Shown: piece after piece, positions 35,206 through 45,399 of the stretch
How positions within the stretch are numbered: the stretch's first letter is position 1
How the letters are laid out: each line of letters begins with the position of its first letter
NCBI GenBank assembly: GCA_027604005.1
Contig: JADGJT010000010.1
Span: 62,001-126,000 of the forward strand
DNA from: Dinochytrium kinnereticum
Taxonomy: Eukaryota; Chytridiomycota; Chytridiomycetes; Chytridiales; Chytridiaceae
DNA length: 64,000 bases
Reading direction: 5' to 3'
The notes under the pieces: model-generated
The model's input: only the letters and a program-made list of their open reading frames with translations
What the model was told of the DNA's origin: nothing
Databases searched by the model: none
Program-made: the position numbers and the translations under genes

Positions 35206-37413
35206 TTACTTCCTCCCTCCACCTCTAACTGAATAAACCTTATCCTTCTTCTCCTTCTCCTTCCCACCGCCCGCCTTCCGACTCCCAGGCCACCCTATAC
35301 CCGCTCCACCATTACTACTACCCCCACCGCTGCCCCCAGAATCAAAACTCCCCCTCTCAACCTCCCCTGCCCCACCTCCACTCTTCACACTTCTGCTAGC
35401 ATCAGACTGCTGCCTCACCATCGGCGCGCCCCTCACCATAAACACCCTAGCAGGGGACGCCCCCCCAGAAGTAACAGACGAAGGAATCGACGGCGACTTT
35501 GCAACGTTCTGAACGTTTGCTGACGATGACGACGACGATTGCGTCGAGCTTGTCTCAAAGCTGGGGCGTGGGGCTGGGTCGTGAGAAGAAAGTGCAGGGT
35601 TGGATTTGATGATGCGAGCCCCGGCGCCTCTGACGAGGTAAACGTGCTGGTCAGTGGATTGGTCGCCGCCTCCCCCTCCGCCTCCCGAGGAGATGTTGAG
35701 AATTTTCTTGATGTTGAATCGGGAAGAATTCTTGCTCCCCACCGATTCCGCATCATTCAGGCTTGTGGTGGGTGGGGATTTCGGGGGTGGAAGTGGGGGG
35801 GGTGAATGGTCAAATGTCATTCCGCTCGCCACGCTGTTACGACGCACGGTGGAGGGGTACACGTCCGTGGTGGACCAGACAGGGGATAAAGCGCTCCCAC
35901 CACCACCACCTGCGGACGTCGAAAAGTAATTGTTCACCATCATGGAGGCGTTCGATGGTCCAGGTTTCTTTCCTGCCGACGTCAACGCCCCAGCCCCACT
36001 CCCAACTCTCCTCATCGACTCATCCGACACCGCGCGTCGAAGCCTCGGAACAGGGGCAGACGCTGCTGGGGCGTTCAACCTTAACACGGCCTCCTGGGCC
36101 CTTGCAAGCTGCACAGAGGCATTCAAGATGGCCATCCAGGCCTCCGCCTCATCCTCCGACTGGGCTCGAAGTGTCCAGACGGTCATCGAGTCGCCATTGG
36201 TGGTGGATAAGGTGAGGATGGGGCCGCCGAGGGCAATGTTGCAGGAGGTGGGGTTGATGCGGAGGGTTTGAAGGGGGGTGGAGGTTGGGGTGTGGGTCGC
36301 ACTGAAGAGGTGGAGGGTGGAGCCGGCGACCACTATGAAACGTTTGGTGAAGTGTTGGGTGTGGGGAGGGATTGGGGAGGTGATGAGGTGGTCAATGTGG
36401 CCAAAGTAGGTGCCTTCGGTGCTGGTTAGGGTGCCAAGGGTGATGTGGTCGATGGCATCGGTGTGCTGTTGTTGTTGATGTTGCATCTGATGCTGCTGTT
36501 GTTGTTGTTGTTGTTGTTGTGGTTGTGGTTGCATCTGCTGCTGCTGCTGTTGCTGACGCAACTGCTCCTGTTGTTGTAGTTGCTGAACCCTCGCCATCTC
36601 CCGCTGCTCCATCCTCATCTTCTCCTGCTCCAGCTGCTGTTGCTGCAGCAGCGCCACATCACCAAACCCAGAAGGGGTCGTCCACCCCGTTCCAGCCGAC
36701 AGAGGTGGGGTTGGCAATGCCGTTCGAGGAGGCGGGGCACCCAGGTACTGCTGCTGCTGGAGATGATGATTCACCATCGACGTTCCCGTCATGGTGGAGG
36801 TGGGCGTCAAGGGCGATATGGGGACGGGCGTGTAGGCTGCAGGTGGAAGGATTCGACGGGGAGGTGGGGCGAGGGGATGGTGGGAGGAGGATGCGGGTGA
36901 GGCGGCGGCGTCCATGAGCGAGATCTCTTGAATGGACGTGTCAATCTCGTCCAGGATGGAATCATAATAGCTGTAGTCTCCGGCCGATGCATCATCGCCG
37001 ACGGGGACTGGAGGTGCTGCTGCGGGGGAGGGCTGGACGACAGTGGTTGATCGTGCATCCCAGTGCTGAGCAGGAGGAGGACCGTCTCGATGCATGCGAG
37101 ATGGCGGATCGGCAGGGAGGGGGAGGGCTGCCCGTGCTTGCTGCAGCTGGTCCTTTCTCATGCCTTGCTCGACGAGGCCGAGCAGGGTGTCATGCAGCTC
37201 CTGCAGCGAGTGAAGGACGTTTGGGTCGTTGCTGTGGTTGACGGGGTGCCGTGGGTGGAGGGCGGCAGCGGGGGAGGCCATCGCTTGAGGGAAGGGAGAG
37301 AGTCGGTCTATGCGCAGATACCGACGGTATTCGCTCGCCAATGGCTGTTGCACAAGGGGAAAGCTTGCCTGCAGCTGATTGGCCAGCACTGTCCAATGGA
37401 TGAATTTATTCAT
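35206..37413 (-). CDS. Large low-complexity protein with polyglutamine tract and PH domain
   Basis: One uninterrupted frame of 735 residues. The N-terminal third is Pro/Ser/His-rich. A helical Gln-rich block (LLQQQQLEQEKMRMEQREMA) leads into long polyGln runs mixed with Met, His and Pro, encoded by both CAA and CAG. A PH domain follows: STEGTYFGHIDHLITSP, HFTKRFIVVAGSTLHLFSAT, MTVWTLRAQSEDEAEAWMAI with the invariant C-terminal Trp. The rest is Ser/Gly/Pro-rich and basic, with tracts such as SSGGGGGGG and ends VYSVRGGGRK. A short sequence, VYLVRGAGARI, recurs as VFMVRGAPMVR and VYSVRGGGRK, an apparent internal motif near the C-terminus. The likely role is a membrane- or cortex-associated adaptor (inference). 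The ATG at 37413 is the first in frame; the Met at the MASPAAALH segment, 44 codons on, is an alternative. Confidence 0.75.
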   Translation of the reverse strand: MNKFIHWTVLANQLQASFPLVQQPLASEYRRYLRIDRLSPFPQAMASPAAALHPRHPVNHSNDPNVLHSLQELHDTLLGLVEQGMRKDQLQQARAALPLPADPPSRMHRDGPPPAQHWDARSTTVVQPSPAAAPPVPVGDDASAGDYSYYDSILDEIDTSIQEISLMDAAASPASSSHHPLAPPPRRILPPAAYTPVPISPLTPTSTMTGTSMVNHHLQQQQYLGAPPPRTALPTPPLSAGTGWTTPSGFGDVALLQQQQLEQEKMRMEQREMARVQQLQQQEQLRQQQQQQQMQPQPQQQQQQQQQHQMQHQQQQHTDAIDHITLGTLTSTEGTYFGHIDHLITSPIPPHTQHFTKRFIVVAGSTLHLFSATHTPTSTPLQTLRINPTSCNIALGGPILTLSTTNGDSMTVWTLRAQSEDEAEAWMAILNASVQLARAQEAVLRLNAPAASAPVPRLRRAVSDESMRRVGSGAGALTSAGKKPGPSNASMMVNNYFSTSAGGGGGSALSPVWSTTDVYPSTVRRNSVASGMTFDHSPPPLPPPKSPPTTSLNDAESVGSKNSSRFNIKKILNISSGGGGGGGDQSTDQHVYLVRGAGARIIKSNPALSSHDPAPRPSFETSSTQSSSSSSANVQNVAKSPSIPSSVTSGGASPARVFMVRGAPMVRQQSDASRSVKSGGGAGEVERGSFDSGGSGGGSSNGGAGIGWPGSRKAGGGKEKEKKDKVYSVRGGGRK

Positions 37414-37915
37414 TCGTTACTGGTGTGGCGCAGACATGCACAGGTATAAACTGAAGGTAGTTGTTACCTCAGAAAACCCAAAGAAAGCGAATCAAAACCT
37501 TGTGAAATCCCTCAACACGCACGCACGCAACTCCCCAGACGCCCCTTTTCCCCTCCCTTCTCCCTTTGAGTCAGTCGTGGATTGCAAGTTACCAATTACT
37601 ACCATTGGTCTATTAATAATAATAATTCTGAGTGAGTTATTTCCAGATACATGCATTGTAAGCGGAGTTATCATTGGTGTAAAAAGTAATGAATGCGAGC
37701 AATAATCAGCAACTGACAGTAATATTACCAACATACGCCATTATTACAAACAACATCAACCTTCTCAGGAACACGCGCAGACAACGTCGGAGAAGAATCC
37801 AAGTTCTATCTCACCATTGATTATTGTTGCTGATGGAATCATAAACTTTGTATCATTCTGTGCTAGTAATCATAGCATGAGGCCAACACCAGCTGATATT
37901 CAGCCATCATTCTGC
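37414..37915. other. Intergenic, upstream of PH-domain gene
   Basis: Holds the promoter of the PH-domain gene (minus) and the 3' end of the CDF transporter gene (minus). AT-rich, no gene seen. Confidence 0.4.
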
Positions 37916-40095
37916 TCACTCCTCCTCATGCTCGGTGGTCTCAAGGTGAACATCCGCTCCAACAACCCCCTCAAGCATCAGCAGTCTCCGTCGAAACCTC
38001 TGCGCAAGACCAACCGCCTGCTTGAACGTCATGGTCTCCTCCTCCATAGGCACAATCTCTGCATCCACCTCCAATCCACTCTGTCCGATAATGGCGGGTC
38101 AGAATTAAGAAAAATATATATACATATCTCTTTAAATCTTACCGATAAGAAATGAACAGAAAGATGGCTAATCCGCTTCACTTCGTGCTCAAAGCCTTTC
38201 ATCGCTTTTACGCTAATCTCATGCTCGATACTGCTCGTTGCCGATGGGGTCGTCACGGGGTGAGTGAGGTGATCGTGCTATTTCGGTTTTTTTTTTGTGT
38301 CGTAATCACAGTAAAAGTATTTAGTCAGTCAGCATCAAGCAAGGATAATAGTAAAGATCACAAACCTCATCAACATCAACGTGAATCAACACCTCCGTAA
38401 TCCTTGGAACCTTGGTTATCACCGCGTGTCGAACATTCTCGGAGATCTAAGTTAAATTAGGAGAAAAATGATGGGAAAAAAGGTCAATAGCTTTCACCCT
38501 CTCTTCTTCTTTCTACCCTCCTCACCTGATGCGACTGAGATACGCTGATTCGCGGGCTAACCTGCAACTGCAGATCAATAAAATAATCTGGTCCCATCTT
38601 TCTTCCCCTCACAGCCTTGAACCCCACAATGTTCTTGTCCATCTCAAGCATCTCCGTCAGGATCTGAGTCGTTCTGGTCACCACATCTTGAGGGGCTCGA
38701 TCTGTTAGATCTCGAAGTGCGGGAAGGAGCATCCCAAGACTGGCTTGAATAATCATGCCTGTTCGTTCGTTTGTTTTGGTTTTTGTTATTTTTTTCGTGT
38801 TGTTAGCAAATGTCATTTTGTGAGGGAAATGTGCTAGGAGAAAGCAGAGGCCTGCGAGACCACTAAAACATTTCAACAAAAGTAGAAATAAAAAGCCAAG
38901 CGAAACCACAACTCCACAACACTTCAAAAACATCAAGACTCACCAGAAACCACTACCCCGCCAACAGGATCCAACACCTCCCACCCTGCCAACCGCCCTC
39001 CAACCCCCACAAGTGCCACCAAAGTGCTCACCGAATCCGCTCGATGATGCCAAGCATTCGCAACAAGCACGTCACTTCCCGTCTTCCTCGCCACCCTCAG
39101 CGTGCTCCAAAACAACGCCTCCTTTACCGCAATCGAGGTCACGATCACTCCGAGGGCCAGCAGTGAGAGGGTGGAGTCGGCAGAGAGGAGGTCGGGGTTC
39201 AGGAGGTCGGGGGAAGTGATGGGGTTGGGTGACGTGGGGGTTAGAAGGGCGTAGAGGAGCGTTAGGGAGTGGTAGCCCGTGCCGAGTCCGCCTGTGTTTT
39301 GTTTATTATTTGGTTGGAGATGAAACTTAATCTTTTTTTTTGGTTCTTCTTCATTTCTTTTGTTTTTTTTTTACGAGTCGAAAAACTAACCTGCAAGCAG
39401 AATCCCAGAGATGGAAAGAGATCCCAACGGTTCAAGTTTTCCGTACCCCTGTCAATCACGATCGGACGGTTAAAAAAATAAAAGAAAGACAGAAAAGAAA
39501 GTCCAAAACTATTTCTTAACATCAACTTTTTTGTTTTCTTTTTTCACGTACGTAAGGAAACGAATCATCCCTTCCAGACCTAGCCTTTCGAAACGTGAAC
39601 AATGTCACAACATCACTACACGTTCCCGACCAACAAAACCAAATTATAATCTCAGTTAAAAAAAGAACGAATACCACTGGTAAAACCTACCTCCCCCCCG
39701 CCCGTTTAAAGCAAACAAAAAAGGCAAAAAAACAAAACAAACCTAACAAGATCCAACAAGGAATGCACCGCATCCGCAACAAGACTAGCAGACCCCCAAA
39801 CCACCCCTCCAACCCCTTTCCCAACCGTCAACACAACGTTGCTCCCCAGCCCCACCAACGTGATCCTCGTTCCAGCCCGTGAGGATCGGTCAATGAGGTC
39901 ATGGCTGTGATGGCTGTGGTCGTGGGAGCCGTGGTTGGAGGATGGCGTGGCGTGGAAGGGCTTTGATGGAGTGAGGAGGGGAGGGCTTTGGAGGTTCATG
40001 TGGGGGAAATGAGGTCTTTGAAGGAGGTGGGGAAGGTGGGGGTGGATGAGGGGCTGAAGGGGTACGCGGGGGACGCAGGGGCGGTAGCGGAGCAT
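37916..40095 (-). CDS. Cation diffusion facilitator, Mmt1/2-like (mitochondrial metal transporter)
   Basis: The start is MLRYRPCVPRVPLQPL (40095), Arg-rich and free of acidic residues as in a mitochondrial presequence, followed by a His-rich stretch (HGSHDHSHHSHD). Transmembrane helices carry the two CDF metal sites: SLVADAVHSLLDL (DxxxD in helix 2) and NAWHHRADSVSTLVALVGVG (HxxxD in helix 5), then LDPVGGVVVSG and MIIQASLGMLLPALRDLTD. A cytosolic dimerisation domain follows (GFKAVRGRKMGPDYFIDLQL, then VGLAQRFRRRLLMLEGVVGA, DVHLETTEHEEE). The stop is at 37916. HxxxD fits iron or manganese exporters of the Mmt type as well as zinc transporters. Several AT-rich introns interrupt the gene, and some exon edges between 38160 and 38940 are approximate. 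Confidence 0.82.
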
Positions 40096-40870
40096 CTGGG
40101 ATGGTATTCTATTTTTTGGGCTGTTGAGCAAGGTCCCGATGAGGATTGTCGAAGAGGGTTTTTCTTGTTTTTTTTTGGCAAAGGATTATGGGGTCCTTTT
40201 GGTATCCTTTTCGATTAGCGGTGGTGGTGATGGTCGTTTCTTTCTTGTCTGGTGATTCTTTAGTGGTCGGTTGAGTGTTTATCTTTTTTTTTTTCTTGGT
40301 TTTTGTGAGGATAAGTGTACGCTCCCATTTTTTTTTGGTCTTCTCGCGTCCACGCGTTCATCTTCCCAGCGCGAGCATCTCCGCATCTGAATCCTAGAAG
40401 TCGGTATCATCGCTGCTGCCTCGGGTTAGGGAGGAGAGAGAGTAGTCCAACGAGACCCCTTTCATCTCGTTGGTGCGCTTTCGTCTGTCCTTATATTCAA
40501 CTTGCTTTTTTTTTGTCGGAGGGGTTGGCCAACTCCCGATCTTTTTTTGTATCCATTCACAGATGGGGGGAGGGAGCAATCCCTGGGCTCCCCATCGTTC
40601 AACAGATTGAGTAAACTCTGTTTACAGCAAACACAAAAACGGTTGTGAAATCGCCGTGCCCTAGCACAGCACGATACGGTCACCGCTCATGCCACCCAAT
40701 TCAACAGCAACAGCACCAACGACGTCCTCCCCAACTCCCCCATCTCCACAAACGCATCCTTTTTACGCGAGCCCCCATCGATGAAGTCCCCATATATAGA
40801 ATGGACAATTCATTAAAAAATTAAACCAACCCTCAACGACCAGTCACCCCCCCCTCGTGCACACTGAAAG
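40096..40870. other. Divergent intergenic region (CDF / acid phosphatase)
   Basis: Contains both promoters. A TATATAGAA sequence at 40793-40801 lies about 70 bases upstream of the phosphatase ATG and is a possible TATA box or leader feature. T-rich in the part nearest the CDF start. No gene is supported. Confidence 0.4.
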
Positions 40871-43478
40871 ATGCGAGACCCCAAGACTATGACCGCGAAA
40901 GAGATCATGGAGGCTAATCTGAGGGTGTTTGAGGATGCGGAGCTGCCGGAGGGATTGGAGGTGAAGCAGGTTATATTTGTGCATCGTCATGGAGGTCGGT
41001 TGTTTTTTCTTCTTGTTTCTCTTTCTTTTTGGCTTCTTTGGCTTCGTGTTCTTTTTTGTTTGAAGGGTGTGAGGTGGCGATTTGAGGTGTTTTGCTTGCT
41101 TGTGGGGTGAGGTTTGCTTTGTTTTTTTTTGTGGAAGGGGAGAATTGGTTCGTTTATGGTGGGAGACGTTGGCAGACCTTTTTTTTGTAGGGAGCTATTC
41201 GAGTGTTGTTTTTTTTTTTTTTGAGAATCAGTCATCCAACTCGTGCCTGCTTTTTTTTTTTCCTTTCCCCTTTTAACTCCAAACCAAATGACAAAACAAA
41301 AACCCACCCTGCCTCATCATCAGAACGCTCCCCGATCCATTACACTACTTCACATCTCCTTCGAGAGGGTATCTGGAATCAATGCTCACTGAAGGTACTT
41401 ACCCCAACCCCAACCCCAACACCTTTTTTTTTTTTTTTAGGAAAATATACAGGTGAAGCTTGATTAAACCCCCAACTCATCCCCCTCTCCCTTTCTGAAC
41501 AAAATAGCCGTTCATCCACGCACTTCATACGGTCCTGTTGCCTGATCAACCAGATCCTAAGGAGCCGCTTGAAGCGAACCCACCTAAGATCTCAGAGCTG
41601 AAGTTTGTGCAGGGTGCGCAAAGTGATCAGCCGCTGATCTCAGAGTGGTCCAAGAGGATGTTGGGAGGTGTCGGTGGGGAATGGTGAGCGAGCTCTGGGA
41701 TTATAATCTTCTCTGTTGTCGCTTCTCTTGCTTCATATCTTCCTTCTTCTATCTTACCTTACTTACCTCGTCCCCTCCCCGCCCCCCGAACCACCCCCTT
41801 TCTTCGACCCAGCGAACCCGGTCAACTCACCGACACTGGCAAACTTAATCTCCTCCAACTGGGTCGTGACCTGCGTGATCACTATGTTGGTAAACTGGGA
41901 TTCTTGCCGGAGCATTTGAATGAACACTTCAAGGATGAGGGGATGTATGTGAGGAGCACGGGATATGTAAGGACCATTGAGAGCGTGCAGTACCTTTTGG
42001 CGGGGTTGTTTCCTTTAGAGTGTAGGGAGCCTGGGAAGGGTGGGGATGTTGCTGTGCATGTTAGGGCTGTGGGAAATATGTAAGTGTGTTTTTTTTTTGT
42101 TGTTCTCGTTTGCTTTTCTTTTGAGTAGGAGAGGAGGAGGGGGATGTTTCAATGCTGCTTGGTTGTTGTTTTTTCTAGTGTTTCTTTTTTTCTTCGTTTT
42201 TTGTTTTGGAGAGTTTGCGAGGCTTCGGGATGGTCGCTGTGGAGGATATGTGCCATGATTTTCGCTTTTCTTTTTGTATCTCCGTCTAATTGATGTTTTC
42301 CACCCAACCCATAGGTTCCCAACACTCGACACCTGCCCACGGCTCGGAGAAATGTTCCGCGACTTTCGAAAATCAGCCGTAACCTCCGAGACCCACAACA
42401 CCCTCGCCAGAAACCTCGCAACCCGTCTGGGCCCTTACATCCTCCGCAAGAAACGCATCTCCAAAACCTCCCCGCCATCCCAGGAACCCCCCTCCGTCTC
42501 CACCCCACCCGACATTGTTGATTTCGGCGAGATTCTTCACTCCTATGACCTTGCGTCGTGTCATCTGGCAGCGGGGTTAGGGTTGCCGCCTGGCATTGAT
42601 GTCGGTCTTTACAGGGATTTGGAGGAGTATGTGACGCGGTATTGGTGGGATATTTTTTCTCCGGGGAGGAAGGAGTTTCCGGAGCCTGGACCAGGGGTGG
42701 CGGGGGGGTTTGGGGGGGTTAGTTGGGGGGAAGAGGTGAGGAAGTTGGCTATCGGGAGGTTTGTGGGGGATCTAGGTGAGATGATGGGCGCTGCTGTTGT
42801 GGGTAAGAAGGAGGGGTGGTGGGGGGAAAGGGAGGTGCCGAAGCTTGCGATCTTTTCAGGACAGTAAGTGCTATTCCACTTCATTTTTGTTTTTTCTTGT
42901 GCAGCCTGGTCTATTGCCCTATCATTTTCCAACAAAGAAAAGCTTCAACCTTTTCTATTCCCACTCTGCTAAATCTCTACCATAACCCCGCCTATCAACT
43001 AACTCATTTTCACCCACTTAAAAAAGCGACACAACCCTCGGCCCCCTTCTCTCTTCCCTTGGTATCTTTTCAGGTGCTAACCGCCACATTCCTGACTTTC
43101 GCGCTAACCTTGCGGTCGAGCTCATGAGTCGACCCAGGAGGTTGAGTTGGGTCTCACAGACTCTGGGATGGATCGGAGGTGGAAAAGAGGTGACTGAGGA
43201 TCATTTTGTGCGGGTTAGGTATAATGGACGACCTGTGAGGTTGCCCGGGTGTTCGGGAATGGGTGAGTGTCTTTATTGTTTATTTTTGTCTCTCTTTATT
43301 TGTTGGTGGTTTCGTGTTTTCTCTGATTTTGGTTGGTTTTTATAAAGGATCACACTACCTCGGTGACCCCACGGTCTGCACTTTTGAAGCGTTTAAGAAA
43401 GTTATGGAGAAGGTTATCCCGAAACAGTTTGAGGAGGAATGTCGGCCTAAAAAGCCTCGTGCTCCTCCTGCTTCTTGA
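40871..43478 (+). CDS. Histidine acid phosphatase (branch-2 histidine phosphatase)
   Basis: Exon 1 begins MRDPKTMTAKEIMEANLRVF and ends in VIFVHRHG; the next exon gives ERSPIHYTTSHLL, restoring the catalytic RHGxR core (RHGERSP). Later exons give LTDTGKLNLLQLGRDLRDHY, EGMYVRSTGYVRTIESVQYL, FPTLDTCPRLGEMFRDF and PKLAIFSG. A proposed 164-nt intron (42864-43027) then joins to HDTTLGPLLSSLGIFS, supplying the second catalytic motif HD, then RANLAVELMSRPRRLSW. The last exon (43348-43478) ends KKPRAPPAS. Both catalytic motifs are present, so the enzyme should be active as a phosphomonoesterase; the pattern is closest to lysophosphatidic-acid-phosphatase-type members (tentative). No signal peptide is seen, which argues against a secreted phytase. 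Confidence 0.88.
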
Positions 43479-43740
43479 TGGTTGTGATCCTGGGAGTTTG
43501 GGATTTTAGCTTGGCTGTGTAGAAATAGCTGCCTTGATTTTGTTCCTTTTTTTCCTTCTTTATTTTTAAGGTGTTCTTCTTTTTTTTTTTTTTTTTTTTG
43601 TTTTTCTGGCTTTGGTTTGGGATGGGTGATTGGCCTTTTCGTCTCTAAACAGGTTATTATGAGTTTAGTTATCATGATTTTAGCCCCCTTTTTTTCTTTT
43701 TTTCTTTTTGTTGCTGTTGTTGCTATTTTTCTTGTTTAAG

Positions 43741-43869
43741 GAACTTTGCCTCGGTGACCCCACTGTTTTCATTCACTGCCCTTTCGAGGAGGTCATAGAG
43801 AAGGTTATGCCAAAACAGTTTGAGGAGGAGTATTGGCCTAAAAGGCTTCACGCTTTCTGCTGCCCCTGA
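43741..43869 (+). pseudogene. Decayed duplicate of the phosphatase terminal exon
   Basis: Closely resembles 43348-43478. Both contain CTCGGTGACCCCAC near the start and AAACAGTTTGAGGAGGA later. The copy encodes CLGDPTVFIHCPFEEVIEKV then MPKQFEEEYWPKRLHAF, against YLGDPTVCTFEAFKKVMEKV then IPKQFEEECRPKKPRAP. A T-rich tract and an AAG acceptor precede both. The copy is two bases shorter just after its acceptor, so splicing the preceding exon to it would shift frame and stop at once. The downstream flank also matches weakly (GTTATTATGAGTTTAG versus GTTATAATGAGCGTTAA). Confidence 0.75.
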
Positions 43870-44012
43870 ACGGTCTCCATGTAACTTTGTAGTTTGTTTC
43901 CACACATGTTATAATGAGCGTTAATGATCATGGCTTTATTTCGATTTTACAAGTGGAGCCTTGACATCGATTTATTTGTGAACGTTCTTGCCCCCAATTT
44001 TGCTTAGAGGCC

Positions 44013-44042
44013 GTTTCAAGTAGAAATAGAGGAAAAATTAAT
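44013..44042 (+). repeat. Left terminal inverted repeat, 30 bp
   Basis: Exact reverse complement of 44665-44694. Just inside, AATAGAGGTAA (44040-44050) is repeated inverted at 44080-44090. Confidence 0.9.
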
Positions 44043-44094
44043 AGAGGTAACAGTGCTTTGATTGGCTGATTTTTTGAATTTACCTCTATTTCTG

Positions 44095-44119
44095 AAAAAG
44101 AGGTCCGCGACCTCTTTTT
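44095..44119. repeat. Perfect 11-bp stem, 3-nt loop hairpin inside the element
   Basis: AAAAAGAGGTC, then CGC, then GACCTCTTTTT. It lies close to the left inverted repeat, where subterminal hairpins are common in small DNA transposons. Confidence 0.85.
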
Positions 44120-44664
44120 GAAGAAATATCGATAAAATCAAAATCAACAGACATGGACGATGATGGGACACAACTTGTCGCCACCATCCTGTCCATCACT
44201 GTTACCATACACACACAGGTAGCTGCTGCTGTCGCTGCAGCACAGGTTGCAGTCACCGCTGGCTCATCTGATGGGTGGTCATCCAGTCTCAAATCCACTC
44301 ATCATTCACCGATCCAAAGCCTTATAAGATCTTCACCAAAGAACAGCTTTGCTTCCCAGGCCTTTCAATGGGGGTAAGCCAGAGAAGATGCCACCTTTAA
44401 CGAAAGCTGGTTCAAGGATAAGTTCCGCTGGAACAGAGTTTCATATGAGCACATGCTGGCCATGATAGAGTCCAATTCCGACAGTGAACAACCATCCCAC
44501 TGTTTTTATCCGTCTGCTACAAACAGCAAGCTCCCCTTCACAATGAATCTGCAATCACTACAATGACTGCGACCTTGCACCACCGACCAAGCACATTTTA
44601 TCGATAAAAGAAATTTATTTATTCTGGAAATTCTTACTTGGGACAGAAAATCATTTTTTCCGAC

Positions 44665-44694
44665 ATTAATTTTTCCTCTATTTCTACTTGAAAC
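44665..44694 (-). repeat. Right terminal inverted repeat, 30 bp
   Basis: Exact reverse complement of 44013-44042. The match ends abruptly at both outer edges. Confidence 0.9.
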
Positions 44695-45399
44695 TGTTGA
44701 AATATGGCGGTGTAACCTGAGGAATTGTCATCACTGGAGATTGTCATGACAAGTGTTTTGGGTGTTCAGGAGTTATATCTTCTTTCTTTGTATGTGTTTA
44801 TTATACTATCATTCATATTCCCATTCATGTTCTCTCTCTCTCTCTACATTACTCCTTCCTTCCTTCATTCTTTATTTGTCGTTGTGGCATGTCATAGAAC
44901 ATTCTATTTCTTTCTATTACTCTTGTTTTGTCTTACTCTCCCCACCCGGTATAAAAGGGCGATCAGTTCACTTGTTTGTTTTACTTCACCTTTTTCAAAT
45001 AAAACTCCCTTTTACAAAAGAAACGGCCTCTTATGGGGATAAATATTTTTTTTACCGTCACCTTGCTATTTCGGAATTTTTTCATGGCAGTCATGCTTAT
45101 CCCTGCATTTGCGTGTCCTGGTCATCATATGTATATTCTTTTCTTCCTTGGTTATTGCTTTGGCAAACCTTGTCTCGTGAAGCTGTATTTGTTTGTTTTT
45201 AGTTGAAGGATTTGAAGTTGTTCTGGTTTCTTGGTGACTTCTCCGTCAGGATTTATAGATATCAAAAAATAAAAATAAAATAGAACGAATAGATCTTGAA
45301 TAATTATTGTAGTAATAACTTATTGATTAAAAAAAGTGACTGTAGAAACGAATAAATATATGTCTCCTGCATACTTAACACGAAACAAACGTCCTATCT
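44695..45399. other. Intergenic after the element
   Basis: T-rich, with runs of TTCC and TCTC. A good TATA-type sequence, GGTATAAAAGGGCG, lies at 44948-44961 on the plus strand, but no recognisable gene follows it. Open frames here are hydrophobic by composition only. Confidence 0.4.

Larger units (their letters stand above)
44013..44694. mobile_element. 682-bp DNA-transposon-like element with perfect 30-bp inverted termini
   Basis: Positions 44013-44042 and the reverse complement of 44665-44694 are identical over 30 bases (beginning GTTTCAAGTAGAAATAGAGG). Inside lies a subterminal inverted repeat and a hairpin. A frame at about 44379-44487 reads AREDATFNESWFKDKF then RWNRVSYEHMLAMIES, reminiscent of the N-terminus of PIF/Harbinger-type transposases. 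The rest of a transposase is absent, so this is a non-autonomous or internally deleted copy. No clear target-site duplication was found; left flank TTAGAGGCC and right flank TGTTGAAAT do not match. Confidence 0.7.

Noticed and set aside
36519..37449. Plus-strand frames opposite the PH-domain gene
   Set aside because: Shadows of the repetitive CAG/CAA-rich coding strand; the minus-strand frame is continuous over 735 codons and has a PH domain.
43741..43869. Duplicated exon as a working alternative last exon
   Set aside because: Using the conserved acceptor shifts the frame and ends translation after a few codons, so it is called a relic.
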